NCBI RefSeq assembly: GCF_001639065.2
Contig: NZ_LQXO02000005.1
Coordinates: 310,001-374,000 of the forward strand
Direction: 5' to 3'
Length of the DNA stretch: 64,000 nt
Source of the DNA: Vibrio barjaei
GTDB taxonomy: Bacteria; Pseudomonadota; Gammaproteobacteria; Enterobacterales; Vibrionaceae
The notes under the pieces were generated by a model that saw nothing but the letters and a program-made list of their open reading frames with translations, did not search any database and was not told the DNA's origin. Position numbers and translations under genes: made by a program. Below, one piece after another: positions 35,447 through 44,409 of this stretch. The first letter of the stretch is position 1. Every line of letters starts with the position of its first letter.

Positions 35447-36028
35447 TTATGAGTCTTTTCTAATTCTTGTGTAAAGTCGAGTCGTTGTACTCGGCTTTTT
35501 CTTGGGTGCAAGTTTAATAACACTTTTCTGTAGCATTAGGCTATTTGGATAGGTAATTAAGTTGCCACTGTCGTGCTTAATTAAGACGTGGAACATTCGT
35601 ATGTCTTGAATAATGCCAGAAATATCTTCGTCTCTATCAACCACCTTGATACGATCACCGACTCGATAGGGAAAGACGAAAAATATCAAGAAACTCGCGG
35701 TTATGTTGCTCAGCATTGACCACTGTGCAACGAGAGCGACACCCAGTACAGCAAATACTGAAGAGAAGAACAGTGATAAGTCGCCATATCCAACGCCCAC
35801 CGTGATAGAGAAGATGGCGATAAATATGAAAGCAAAGGCGATATTGAAAGTTCTCAGGATAAAACTGCTTCTAGCGGCAGATACTTTCTTGGTTTCTGCT
35901 AACCGTTTAATCCAGCTATTTACCAACTTAGTAAACAGGTAATAACCAAGAAATAGTACGATCGCAAGCAGGATTTGGACCGAGAGGGTATGCGGAATTG
36001 AGTTGGCTAAACGCAGTAGGTGTTCCAT
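35447..36028 (-). CDS. Short MscS-family mechanosensitive channel
   Basis: A 193-residue inner-membrane protein with three hydrophobic helices (residues about 16-34, 58-80 and 82-118), the last a pore-like TM3 (SSVFAVLGVALVAQWSMLSNITASF) followed by the beta domain (FPYRVGDRIKVVDRDEDISGIIQDI). This fits a minimal MscS core that opens under osmotic shock. The large cytoplasmic C-terminal vestibule of MscS (286 residues) is missing, so it belongs to the small MscS-like group. Confidence 0.85.
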   Translation of the reverse strand: MEHLLRLANSIPHTLSVQILLAIVLFLGYYLFTKLVNSWIKRLAETKKVSAARSSFILRTFNIAFAFIFIAIFSITVGVGYGDLSLFFSSVFAVLGVALVAQWSMLSNITASFLIFFVFPYRVGDRIKVVDRDEDISGIIQDIRMFHVLIKHDSGNLITYPNSLMLQKSVIKLAPKKKPSTTTRLYTRIRKDS

Positions 36029-36102
36029 GGAATTTATAGTTAGTTAAAAAGCTATTAGAAATATGGAGTCAAGAGGGTGGGAATACAAGTAATTGGTAAA
36101 GA

Positions 36103-36131
36103 AACAAAAAAGCGCTGCGAGGAGCAGCGCT
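36103..36131 (-). terminator. Terminator of the fru operon
   Basis: On the minus strand, stem AGCGCTGC / GCAGCGCT with loop TCCTC, followed by TTTTTTG. Confidence 0.88.
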
Positions 36132-36134
36132 GAA

Positions 36135-36184
36135 AATGCCTATTTTGGGGGGTGGCATTGTGCCAAGTGAGCGGGCTCACTTGG
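36135..36184 (-). repeat. Two more hairpins in the fruA 3' untranslated region
   Basis: Between the fruA stop and the terminator lie a perfect 10-bp stem CCAAGTGAGC / GCTCACTTGG (36163-36184) and a second stem AATGCC / GGCATT (36135-36140 with 36154-36159). Three stacked hairpins ending in a U-run look like a possible 3' UTR-derived small RNA. Confidence 0.5.
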
Positions 36185-36196
36185 ACTTTTAAATGG

Positions 36197-37933
36197 TTAG
36201 GCAGTCGCCACTTCTTTGCTTTCTTCACGGCGTTTTAGGAAAGCGTAGGTGAAACCAGTTACTGCAGTACCTGCCGCGATAGCCACTAAGTACATAAGCA
36301 CTGGTGAGATCGCACCTGGAATCAGTAAGACAAACAGACCACCGTGTGGTGCCATTAGTTTTGCACCGACTAACATAGATAGAGCACCAGTTAACGCACC
36401 ACCAATCATACAAGATGGGATAACGCGCATTGGGTCTTTGGCTGCGAATGGAATTGCACCTTCAGAGATGAAGCACATACCTAGTACAAAAGATGCTTTA
36501 CCCGCTTCACGCTCACCTGCTTCGAACTTGTCTTTAGCGAGGAACGTTGCCAAGCCCATACCTAACGCAGGAACCATACCTGCAGCCATGATTGCTGCCA
36601 TTGGAGCGTACGTTTGAGAAGCTAGTAGACCAACACCAAAGGTGTATGCTGCCTTATTAACTGGACCACCAAGGTCGAAACACATCATAGCACCAAGGAT
36701 AATACCTAGAAGTACTGCGTTAGCGCTGCCCATATTGTTTAGGAAGTCAGTCATTGCTGCCATGATGCCAGCAACTGGACCACCAACGATGTAGATCATG
36801 ACCAAACCAGTGAACAAACTTGCTAGGAATGGGATGATCAATATAGGTTTAAGCGCTTCCATTGACTGTGGCAGAGACACTTTGTCAGCAATCAACTTCG
36901 CTGAGTAACCCGCAATGAAACCTGCTGCGATACCACCTAGGAAACCTGCACCTGTAGAGCTTGCAAGCATACCGCCGATTAAACCCGGAGCAAGACCCGG
37001 ACGGTCTGCGATTGAGAAAGCAATGAAACCCGCTAATACAGGGATCATTAGAGCGAATGCACTGCCACCACCGATGGTCATAAGCGCAGCCGCTAGTGTG
37101 CCTTCTTCTTTAAATGCCTCAATACCGAATACGAACGACAGAGCGATGATCAAACCACCGGCTACAACAACAGGTAGCATGTGAGATACGCCAGTCATAA
37201 GGTGCTTATAAACGCCTTTTTTCTCTTCCGTTGCGCCTGCTTGGTTGCTTGCACCAGAGTGAGTGTAAGTAGTCGCTGAAGCGAAGGCCTTATCGATTTC
37301 TTGTTCAGTTTTCTTAAGTGCTAGACCTGTACTGGTTTTGTACAAAAGCTTGCCGTCAAAGCGATCAAGCGGCACTTCAATATCAGCGGCAATGATGACC
37401 AAGTCAGCATCAGCGATCTCTTGAGCAGTCAGCTGGTTTTTAGCGCCTACTGAGCCGCGAGTTTCCACTTTAATTGTGTGACCTAGACGTTTACCGTGTT
37501 CTTCTAGTGCTTCTGCTGCCATGAAGGTGTGTGCAACACCTGTTGGACAGGCCGTGATAGCAACGATTTTCTTCGCGCCACCAGTTTGTTCAACTGCAAC
37601 TGGAGTAACTGATGTACCTTTGGTTAGCTCAGTTGCTTTTTCGATTGCGTTAGCTAGGAACGCTTTAGGATCCGTTGTGCACTCGGAAATGTTCGCTTGG
37701 TAGACTTTCTTACCAACTAGGCGCTGTGTATCCACAGGCGCGTTTGCAGCAACAATCACCACTTCCGAGTCAGCAATTTGCGCGTCAGTTAGTGTTTGTG
37801 TTTCAACAACACTTGAGTGACATTCGATAGTCGCATCGTGTCCAAGTGCTTTAGCCGCTTGATCGAGCAATCCGGCTGCGATAATGCTATTTGCTACCCC
37901 ACTAGGGCAGGCTGTAATAATTGAAATTTTCAT
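36197..37933 (-). CDS. fruA: Fructose-specific PTS enzyme IIB'BC
   Basis: A 578-residue membrane permease that takes up fructose as fructose-1-phosphate. Two IIB domains come first (ITACPSGVANSI at the very start and ITACPTGVAHTFMAAEAL near residue 115-135, the latter with the phosphorylated cysteine). They are followed by a IIC domain with multiple membrane segments (from about 250), including the GLAPGLIGGMLASS and GGPVNKAAYTFG motifs. ATG 37933 with AAAGGT upstream is chosen over a start 30 bases earlier. It is the last gene of fruBKA. Confidence 0.95.
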   Translation of the reverse strand: MKISIITACPSGVANSIIAAGLLDQAAKALGHDATIECHSSVVETQTLTDAQIADSEVVIVAANAPVDTQRLVGKKVYQANISECTTDPKAFLANAIEKATELTKGTSVTPVAVEQTGGAKKIVAITACPTGVAHTFMAAEALEEHGKRLGHTIKVETRGSVGAKNQLTAQEIADADLVIIAADIEVPLDRFDGKLLYKTSTGLALKKTEQEIDKAFASATTYTHSGASNQAGATEEKKGVYKHLMTGVSHMLPVVVAGGLIIALSFVFGIEAFKEEGTLAAALMTIGGGSAFALMIPVLAGFIAFSIADRPGLAPGLIGGMLASSTGAGFLGGIAAGFIAGYSAKLIADKVSLPQSMEALKPILIIPFLASLFTGLVMIYIVGGPVAGIMAAMTDFLNNMGSANAVLLGIILGAMMCFDLGGPVNKAAYTFGVGLLASQTYAPMAAIMAAGMVPALGMGLATFLAKDKFEAGEREAGKASFVLGMCFISEGAIPFAAKDPMRVIPSCMIGGALTGALSMLVGAKLMAPHGGLFVLLIPGAISPVLMYLVAIAAGTAVTGFTYAFLKRREESKEVATA

Positions 37934-37990
37934 AGGTTTGACCTTTGTGTCCATAAGTGCCACAAAATCAGAATCAAAGATTCGGATCGA

Positions 37991-38941
37991 TTAGCGGCTC
38001 AGCTCTTGTAACAGTATTTGTTGTTGTAGTGATTTAACTTCTTCAATGCTTGGCACTCCAACACCCACTTGACTTACCGCCAAAGCAGATAGTGCAGTTG
38101 CAAAAGAGAGTAATTCTTCTTTAGCGAATGATTGCATGTGACCCCAACATAGTCCTGCAACCAGAGTGTCGCCCGCACCAACGGTGCTAACGACATTCAT
38201 TCTTGGTGGTTTTGCTTGTAGCCATTGGTTGTTTTCAAGCCAAAGCACGCCATCGGCACCCATAGAAACAACAATGTTGGCAATGCCTTTGTCTGAAAGC
38301 GACTCTGCTGCTTCTAAACATTGTTCTTGAGTGTCTAAATGACGACCAACGAACTGAGACAGTTCTTCGTCGTTAGGCTTGATTAGCCATGGTTTAGAAT
38401 CTAGACCTTTGGCGAGTGCATCGCGGCTGCTGTCGAACAGTACGCGTTTACCTTTTTGCTCTAATCGTTCAATCCAATTTGCACATTGCTCGCTACTAAT
38501 ACCGCGAGGTAAACTGCCCGCGAAGACAAAGTAATCGTGCTCTTGCATTAACTCATCAAGCGTGGCTTCAAATTGACGGATTGCCGCTTCGTTGACTTCT
38601 ACACCAGGGAAGTTAATGTCGCTTACCGCGCCGTTTTGCTCGACCAATTTCACGTTGATACGAGTGGAACCTGAGACTCGAATAAAATGGTCTTTGGCAC
38701 CCATTTGTTCGAACAGTTGGCAGAACAACTCTTGGTTGTCACTGCCTAGAAAACCAGTCACAGTAACGTCTGCGCCTAAATCACTAAGCACTTTTGCTAC
38801 GTTGACACCTTTTCCCGCAGCGTGCAGAGAACCTTGATTAACCAGACTGACTGAGCCCGTGTTTAAGGTATCTAAGCTACCTGTTAGATCGAGAGCGGGG
38901 TTAAGTGTGATGGTTACCACTTTATTAGTTTGTGCTGTCAT
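37991..38941 (-). CDS. fruK: 1-Phosphofructokinase
   Basis: A 316-residue PfkB-family kinase that converts fructose-1-phosphate to fructose-1,6-bisphosphate. It has the opening VVTITLNPALDLTG, a GKGVNVAKVL segment, and the second PfkB signature with the catalytic aspartate in VSTVGAGDTLVAGL. AAGGAG precedes ATG 38941. It lies between fruB and fruA. Confidence 0.95.
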   Translation of the reverse strand: MTAQTNKVVTITLNPALDLTGSLDTLNTGSVSLVNQGSLHAAGKGVNVAKVLSDLGADVTVTGFLGSDNQELFCQLFEQMGAKDHFIRVSGSTRINVKLVEQNGAVSDINFPGVEVNEAAIRQFEATLDELMQEHDYFVFAGSLPRGISSEQCANWIERLEQKGKRVLFDSSRDALAKGLDSKPWLIKPNDEELSQFVGRHLDTQEQCLEAAESLSDKGIANIVVSMGADGVLWLENNQWLQAKPPRMNVVSTVGAGDTLVAGLCWGHMQSFAKEELLSFATALSALAVSQVGVGVPSIEEVKSLQQQILLQELSR

Positions 38942-38951
38942 GACGAGCTCC

Positions 38952-40085
38952 TTAACCTTCACCAAGGCCGGAAGCGATCGCTTTACCAATGGCTTCTAAT
39001 GCCTCTGCTGCATCTGGGCCTTCAGCAGAGAACTGCAATTCGTGACCATGTTTCACACCTAGAGCAATCACTTTCATTAGGCTCTTCGCGTTAACCGCTT
39101 TACCTTCACCGTTTAGGTTAGAAACCGTAATGGCTGATTCGAATTTCTTCGCTTCTGCCACTAGCATTGCACCAGGACGAGCGTGCAAACCATGTGCATT
39201 CTTAATCTTAAATACGGCAACGTTTCCGTCAGTCGCATCGGCACTTGCTACCTCTTCACCAGTGAAGAAACCCAGCACCTGTTCCGCGGATAGTGACAGT
39301 AACTTTTCTTGCTCTTGCTTAAATACCACTTCCGTGATTTTGTTAAGCATAGATTGGTGAGCGTTGTTGCAAGCTGCGAATGCGATCAGAGCGTGTACTG
39401 GCGTGCCGTCTAACTCACATTGATTGATGGTTGAAACAAACGCCATACCTGTGCGAGTCACCGCCTTATCGCTGCTCACTAGCCACAAGCCTTTACCTAG
39501 ATGAGTAGGGGATTTAGTCACAAGGTCCGCAACGAATTCTTTTCCAGCACCGCCAGTATTTTTTAGCAGACCGCCTGCGACTGCTGCCATTTGAACCATG
39601 TCGCTTGCAGGGAAGTTCAGCTGGATAAGTGATGCGTCAAAATCTGCCTCAAGCTGAACGTCACCATTAAGTAGTGCGATGATTTCGTTTGCTGACTTTG
39701 CTTGTTTAAGCTTTTGTTCAACGCCATCTGCAGACAACACTTTGGTGAGCTGTTTTAGGATGCCTAAGTGCTCATCTGATTTTGCTGCAATACCAATCGC
39801 TATGTATGCTGTGTTGCCGTCGCCCCAATCAACACCGTTAGGGAAGTGATGAATAGCAACGCCAGTTTGTTTTACAAGGTCGCGTGTGTCTGTTGTGCCA
39901 TGTGGAATGGCAATACCATTGCCCAAAAAGGTAGAGTTTTGGCCTTCACGATTGAGCATACCGTCGACATAACCTTCTTGAACTAAGCCCTTTTCTGTTA
40001 GATCAGCAGCAATCACCTTGATTGCGCTTAGTTTGTCGTCCGACGATTGATTTAATTTGATGTTGTTACTGTTTAGTTCAAGCAT
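38952..40085 (-). CDS. fruB: Fructose PTS diphosphoryl transfer protein (EIIA-HPr fusion)
   Basis: A 377-residue protein that feeds phosphate from enzyme I to FruA. The EIIA domain has its active histidine at about H62 (GIAIPHGTTD), a middle domain of unknown function follows, and the C-terminal FPr (HPr-like) domain has its histidine in NAHGLHARPGAMLV. First gene of the leftward fru operon. Confidence 0.95.
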   Translation of the reverse strand: MLELNSNNIKLNQSSDDKLSAIKVIAADLTEKGLVQEGYVDGMLNREGQNSTFLGNGIAIPHGTTDTRDLVKQTGVAIHHFPNGVDWGDGNTAYIAIGIAAKSDEHLGILKQLTKVLSADGVEQKLKQAKSANEIIALLNGDVQLEADFDASLIQLNFPASDMVQMAAVAGGLLKNTGGAGKEFVADLVTKSPTHLGKGLWLVSSDKAVTRTGMAFVSTINQCELDGTPVHALIAFAACNNAHQSMLNKITEVVFKQEQEKLLSLSAEQVLGFFTGEEVASADATDGNVAVFKIKNAHGLHARPGAMLVAEAKKFESAITVSNLNGEGKAVNAKSLMKVIALGVKHGHELQFSAEGPDAAEALEAIGKAIASGLGEG

Positions 40086-40145
40086 GTTCGCTCACCCACG
40101 TTATTCTTGTTCTTGAATCGACTCTTTGTTCTGCTTTAAGCTCAA

Positions 40146-40159
40146 CTGAATCGATTCAG
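40146..40159. promoter_or_regulatory. FruR (Cra-like) operator near fruB
   Basis: CTGAATCGATTCAG is a perfect 14-bp palindrome, 60 bp before the fruB start codon, matching the TGAAnCGnTTCA style of Cra/FruR sites. Confidence 0.85.
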
Positions 40160-40290
40160 CAAAATTTTAAAAAAATTCAGCAAAGCGTATTTGCTGTACC
40201 GACTTTGCCGCGCTAGTTCCTATGTTTACTGACATTTTTCTCTGACTACGTCACTGTAAATATAGGTCAGTTTTCAAAACTGTGAACTTT

Positions 40291-40327
40291 GCTGAATCCT
40301 TTCAGCTTTTATACTGAACCGATTCAG
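40291..40327. promoter_or_regulatory. Two FruR operators near fruR
   Basis: GCTGAATCCTTTCAGC (40291-40306) and CTGAACCGATTCAG (40314-40327) are imperfect copies of the fruB operator, 70-105 bp before fruR. They point to autoregulation and to looping or cooperative binding with the site at 40146. Confidence 0.8.
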
Positions 40328-40396
40328 CTTATAATTCAACTTGTCAGTTAGGTTGGAATTCATTTATATGATCCATCGCACAAAAAGGATCGAGTT

Positions 40397-41374
40397 ATGA
40401 CTTTAGATGAAATAGCGAAGTTAGCGGGGGTCTCAAAGACCACAGCAAGCTATGTAATCAACGGTAAAGCACAGAAATATCGAATTTCTGAAAAAACCCA
40501 AAAAAAGGTAATGGCAGTCGTCGAACAGCATAATTACCGTCCAGATCATGCTGCGTCATCATTACGTGCAGGTCATAGCCGTTCGTTTGGCCTAATCATT
40601 CCTGATTTGGAAAACACCAGTTACGCACGCATTGCAAAACTGCTCGAACAAAACTCTCGTAAAGCAGGTTTCCAAATTCTAATCGGTTGCTCAGATGATG
40701 ATCCAGAAACGGAGAAACTTGTAGCGGATGCCTTAGTTTCTCGTCGAATTGATGCGTTGTTTGTTGCCAGTGCTATTACAGAAGCAAGTGACTTTTATCT
40801 TACGATCCAAAATCGTGGTACCCCTGTGATTGCGATTGACCGTTCGTTGGATGATGAACACTTTAGTTGCGTGATCAGTGAAGATTTTGGTGCAGCGTTT
40901 GAACTCACTAACTCGGTTATCGATAGCAGCACTCAATCGGTTGGACTTATCGGAGCACTGCCTGAACTGAATATTTCTCGTGAACGTCAGTTGGGCTTTG
41001 AGTCTGCGGCGAAAGATGCGGGTATCGAGTGTTACGTAACTTATGGTGAGCACTTTAACAACGACGAAGGTAAGCGTGTGTTTAGTGACTGGGTTGAGTC
41101 GAACTCTATTCCTGATGCTATTGTCACAACGTCTTATACCTTGCTTGAGGGTGTGTTGGATGTCCTTATTGAACAGCCTGAATTAATGAACAAGATTAAA
41201 CTCGCCACATTTGGTGACAACCGTTTATTGGATTTTCTTCCGACCAAAGTAAATTCTTTGCCTCAGCAGTTTGAGCTAATTTGCGATAGTGCTTTGGAGC
41301 TTGCTTTAAATGCGTCTGCGAAACGTTACAAGCACGGAGTTGAACTTATCCCAAGAAAACTAAAGATGAGATAG
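40397..41374 (+). CDS. fruR: LacI-family fructose regulator FruR/Cra
   Basis: A 325-residue regulator. The N-terminal MTLDEIAKLAGVSKTTASYVINGKAQKYRIS headpiece carries the recognition helix and the linker typical of Cra/FruR rather than LacI (SKTTASYVINGKA). A periplasmic-binding-protein-like sensor domain follows (from about 60) that binds fructose-1-phosphate. It is divergent from fruBKA with three operators in the gap. Confidence 0.93.
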   Translation: MTLDEIAKLAGVSKTTASYVINGKAQKYRISEKTQKKVMAVVEQHNYRPDHAASSLRAGHSRSFGLIIPDLENTSYARIAKLLEQNSRKAGFQILIGCSDDDPETEKLVADALVSRRIDALFVASAITEASDFYLTIQNRGTPVIAIDRSLDDEHFSCVISEDFGAAFELTNSVIDSSTQSVGLIGALPELNISRERQLGFESAAKDAGIECYVTYGEHFNNDEGKRVFSDWVESNSIPDAIVTTSYTLLEGVLDVLIEQPELMNKIKLATFGDNRLLDFLPTKVNSLPQQFELICDSALELALNASAKRYKHGVELIPRKLKMR

Positions 41375-41526
41375 GTCAGCGTAGCCGTTTTTATCTGAAG
41401 TCATTGCCTCCCTTGACTTCCCGCAATATTTAAAGCAATTGATCGCGGGTTTACTGGAAACCAATCAACCGACTACTAGACTGCTTTCAAACGATATTCT
41501 CGGTGGAAAACAGCATAGGAGTCGCG

Positions 41527-43194
41527 ATGAAAGGTTTTTTGGTCTGGGCTACTGTGATGCTGTCTTGGGTGACGTACGCCAACGAGATTGTCGTTAACCA
41601 ATTAGGTTATGAGCCTACCGCAAATAAACGGGCGTATTGGGTCGATCCAGAAAACAAGCACCTTGATCTGCTCGCCCTTCCCAAGGACGCTAAGGTCGCT
41701 CGGTTTCCTCTGACCTACAATAGCCATTTACCCAACGGCAAACCGGTTTATGTTGCTGATTTTTCTGTTGTCACCGAACCTGGCTGGTATGTCCTAAAAT
41801 CAATAGAGAAGCGTTCGGTTCCCTTCGAAATAAAACCCAATGTTTATCAAGGATTGCAAACTGCTTTAGTTCACGCGTTGTTTTTGCAGCGCTCTGGTGA
41901 GGCCGTGTATTCGCCCGTGACAGGCATGGCAAGGCCGCCAAGTCATATCAAAGATGGTGAGATTTTTCGTGGTGATGAGTTTAATCCTAAAGGGACAGTT
42001 ATTGATGCCAGTGGTGGTTGGTATGATGCTGGTGACTTTGGTAAATATATCGCCACGGCGACAATTACCGTAGCGAGAATGCTTGAAGCTTATCGACAGT
42101 CACCGAATCAGTTTGATTCTCCTAACGGAGAAATGCCCCCAATCTTAGTTGAAGCGCTATATGAGCTGAACTGGATGATGAAGATGCAGCGCAAAGACGG
42201 AGCAGTGTATCGCAAGCTATCTGGTGCGACGTGGCCTGCTAAAATTCCACCTTGGTTGGATACCCAAACTCGATATATCTATGGCGTCAGTACGCCAGAT
42301 ACCGCAAAGTTAGCCGCTACACTAGCGTTCGCATCGCGCATCTATCAACCATTTGATAAAACCTTGTCAAAGCAAATGCTCGCTGCGGCAGAATTGGCAT
42401 GGCGTTATTTAGAGACTCAACCTGAGCAATATATCGATTGGCAAAAAGAGGACGACAGTGGTTCTGGCCCTTACATTTACAACCAGTTTGATAAAGAAAT
42501 TGCGCTGGAGACCGACGTCGACGATAGAATTTGGGCGGCAGCAGAACTCTATATCACAGCTAACAAAGAGAGTTATCTGTCCTATGTTGAGTCGCATTAT
42601 TCCCAGCTTGTTGCCACCGGACGCCCAATGCTCGATTTTTTTGAATGGAAAAATCCAGCGCTTATGGGGGTATGGCACATTATGACTGAAACCAACACCA
42701 AGTTGGTTGAATCTATGAAAAGGGATCTCGATAGTGTCGCGCGTGATTATGCTAAGAGCGCTCAGCAATCACCCTTCCATGTTGCCAACCGAAAGTTCAT
42801 TTGGGGTTCCAACAAAATGGTTGCCGAGATTGGTATCTTGCTTGCTTGGAGCGATATTATCTCTGGTAAACGGGATTACCAGTGGTTGGTTCAAGCGCAG
42901 CTAGATTACTTGCTTGGTGCGAATGGTTTTAATATGAGTTACGTGACCCACTTTGGGACGCATGCAGTGAGACATCTCCATCATTTGTATCGAATTGGTA
43001 CAGGCGTAAGTCTACCGGGTTTCTTGGTAGGAGGACCAAATATAAAAGGGCAAGCAGGCATCGCGCCTAAAGACTTGGGAATGCTGAGTTATGTTGATGA
43101 TGAAAAGTCATACGCCGTGAATGAGTTTGCCATTGACTACAATGCGGCATTAATCGGTTTGCTAGCCGTAATTGACTACTATCAGGAAGAGTAA
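41527..43194 (+). CDS. Glycoside hydrolase family 9 enzyme, secreted
   Basis: A 555-residue protein with a short signal peptide (MKGFLVWATVMLSWVTYANE), a cellulase N-terminal Ig-like domain (EIVVNQLGYEPTANKRAYWV...), and a GH9 (alpha/alpha)6 barrel. Catalytic regions are GGWYDAGDFGKYI with the base aspartate, the histidine-bearing THFGTHAVRHLHHLY, and the C-terminal acid in VNEFAIDYNAALIG. GH9 enzymes of this size in vibrios include glucanases and exo-beta-glucosaminidases, so the substrate (cello-, laminari- or chito-oligosaccharide) cannot be read directly. AGGAG precedes ATG 41527. It sits beside a sugar ABC operon and GH1 enzymes. Confidence 0.88.
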   Translation: MKGFLVWATVMLSWVTYANEIVVNQLGYEPTANKRAYWVDPENKHLDLLALPKDAKVARFPLTYNSHLPNGKPVYVADFSVVTEPGWYVLKSIEKRSVPFEIKPNVYQGLQTALVHALFLQRSGEAVYSPVTGMARPPSHIKDGEIFRGDEFNPKGTVIDASGGWYDAGDFGKYIATATITVARMLEAYRQSPNQFDSPNGEMPPILVEALYELNWMMKMQRKDGAVYRKLSGATWPAKIPPWLDTQTRYIYGVSTPDTAKLAATLAFASRIYQPFDKTLSKQMLAAAELAWRYLETQPEQYIDWQKEDDSGSGPYIYNQFDKEIALETDVDDRIWAAAELYITANKESYLSYVESHYSQLVATGRPMLDFFEWKNPALMGVWHIMTETNTKLVESMKRDLDSVARDYAKSAQQSPFHVANRKFIWGSNKMVAEIGILLAWSDIISGKRDYQWLVQAQLDYLLGANGFNMSYVTHFGTHAVRHLHHLYRIGTGVSLPGFLVGGPNIKGQAGIAPKDLGMLSYVDDEKSYAVNEFAIDYNAALIGLLAVIDYYQEE

Positions 43195-43235
43195 GAGAAG
43201 TCACCCTCTTACCACGCGTAAGAGGGTAGAATTGG

Positions 43236-43409
43236 TTACTGTTGAGCACAGTTAATATCGCCTAGTGCGGTGCAAATCTCTTTTTCACGCTGAGCGTCTT
43301 GCTCCATTTTGTTTCCAATTTCTTGGTTATTGCGATATTCATTTGATGGTGCACAACCTGCAATCACTATAAGAGCGCTCATTGCCAATAATGCTTGATA
43401 CTTTTTCAT
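43236..43409 (-). CDS. Small lipoprotein
   Basis: A 57-residue protein with a lipoprotein signal MKKYQALLAMSALIVIAGC (lipobox VIAGC), followed by about 38 polar residues (APSNEYRNNQEIGNKMEQD...) with two more cysteines near the C-terminus. GGAG stands upstream of ATG 43409. Function unknown; small lipoproteins of this kind are common in vibrios. Confidence 0.75.
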   Translation of the reverse strand: MKKYQALLAMSALIVIAGCAPSNEYRNNQEIGNKMEQDAQREKEICTALGDINCAQQ

Positions 43410-43535
43410 GTTACCACTCCTAATCCTTGGGTCATTTATATTGTAGTTATAGGCAAACACTATAGATTGAAAGAGATGGCTATACAACCATATGAAATTT
43501 GGTTGCTGGTGAATTGAGCGGCGGAGGACAGAACA

Positions 43536-43558
43536 AAGGGCGCTTAGGTATTAAGCGC
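43536..43558 (-). terminator. Terminator of the ABC importer operon
   Basis: Stem GGGCGCTT / AAGCGCCC with a 7-base loop, then TTTGTT on the minus strand, 15 bases after the last permease gene. Confidence 0.65.
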
Positions 43559-43572
43559 CCAGCTAGGTAGGA

Positions 43573-44409
43573 TTAACCTTTCACGGCTCCTGCGGTTAAG
43601 CCGTCGATGAGCTTACGAGAGCTGATCACAAACATCACCATGAGCGGTAGCACGGCGATGGCGACACCACTGAAAATTGCGCCGTATGGAACCAGACCTG
43701 TACTGCCTTGCAACGCGCGCAACGCGAGCGGAACGGTGTACATTTCCATATCATTCATAACAACCAGTGGACCCATGAAGTTGTTCCATTGACCAATGAA
43801 TACCACAAGACCCAGCGTACCCAACGCAGGTTTGATCAATGGCACGACAATGCGCCAGTAAATTCCGAACTCGCTACAGCCGTCCATTCTTGCCGCTTCA
43901 ATCAGCTCTCTTGGAATAGCACTGCCGATATATTGTCTCATCAAGAAGATGCCCATCGCCCCACATGCCATAGGGACATAGAGCGCTTTCGGCGTATTCA
44001 TCCAACCGAGAATCGACATGATCAATGCGGTCGGAATCATGCTCAAAAACGCGGGTAGCATGAGTGTGCCCATAATGAACACGAACAGCATCTTTTTATA
44101 TCGAAACTCAAACATAGCAAATGCATAGCCAGCAAGTGAACAAAACAGCAGATTCAAGGCTGTTGTAATGGCGGCAATGTAGAAACTCCAACCTAAGTTT
44201 TTCCAAAAGTAGGGTAAGTAATCAATGAGCGCGGTCAAGTTGTTGCCTAACTCGTCACCAAACCATAGTGGAGGCGGCACGGACATAATGGCCGTATTAT
44301 CGTGAGTCGCAAAAACGAACATAAAGTAAAACGGAGCTAACATAACGATCGCGCCAAAGGCGACGAAACTGTAGGCGGTGATTTGTCCTGCAGAGAAATT
44401 AGTCTTCAT
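43573..44409 (-). CDS. Sugar ABC transporter permease, MalG type
   Basis: A 278-residue inner-membrane permease with six predicted helices and the EAA loop EAARMDGCSEFGIYWRIVVPLIKPA that docks with the ATPase. ATG 44409 with GAGGAG upstream overlaps the preceding permease gene by 11 bases. It pairs with the MalF-type subunit to form the channel of a CUT1-family importer. Confidence 0.92.
   Translation of the reverse strand: MKTNFSAGQITAYSFVAFGAIVMLAPFYFMFVFATHDNTAIMSVPPPLWFGDELGNNLTALIDYLPYFWKNLGWSFYIAAITTALNLLFCSLAGYAFAMFEFRYKKMLFVFIMGTLMLPAFLSMIPTALIMSILGWMNTPKALYVPMACGAMGIFLMRQYIGSAIPRELIEAARMDGCSEFGIYWRIVVPLIKPALGTLGLVVFIGQWNNFMGPLVVMNDMEMYTVPLALRALQGSTGLVPYGAIFSGVAIAVLPLMVMFVISSRKLIDGLTAGAVKG

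Noticed and set aside
36249..37703. Forward ORFs opposite fruA
   Set aside because: They are low-complexity, proline/alanine-rich shadows of a well-identified PTS gene.
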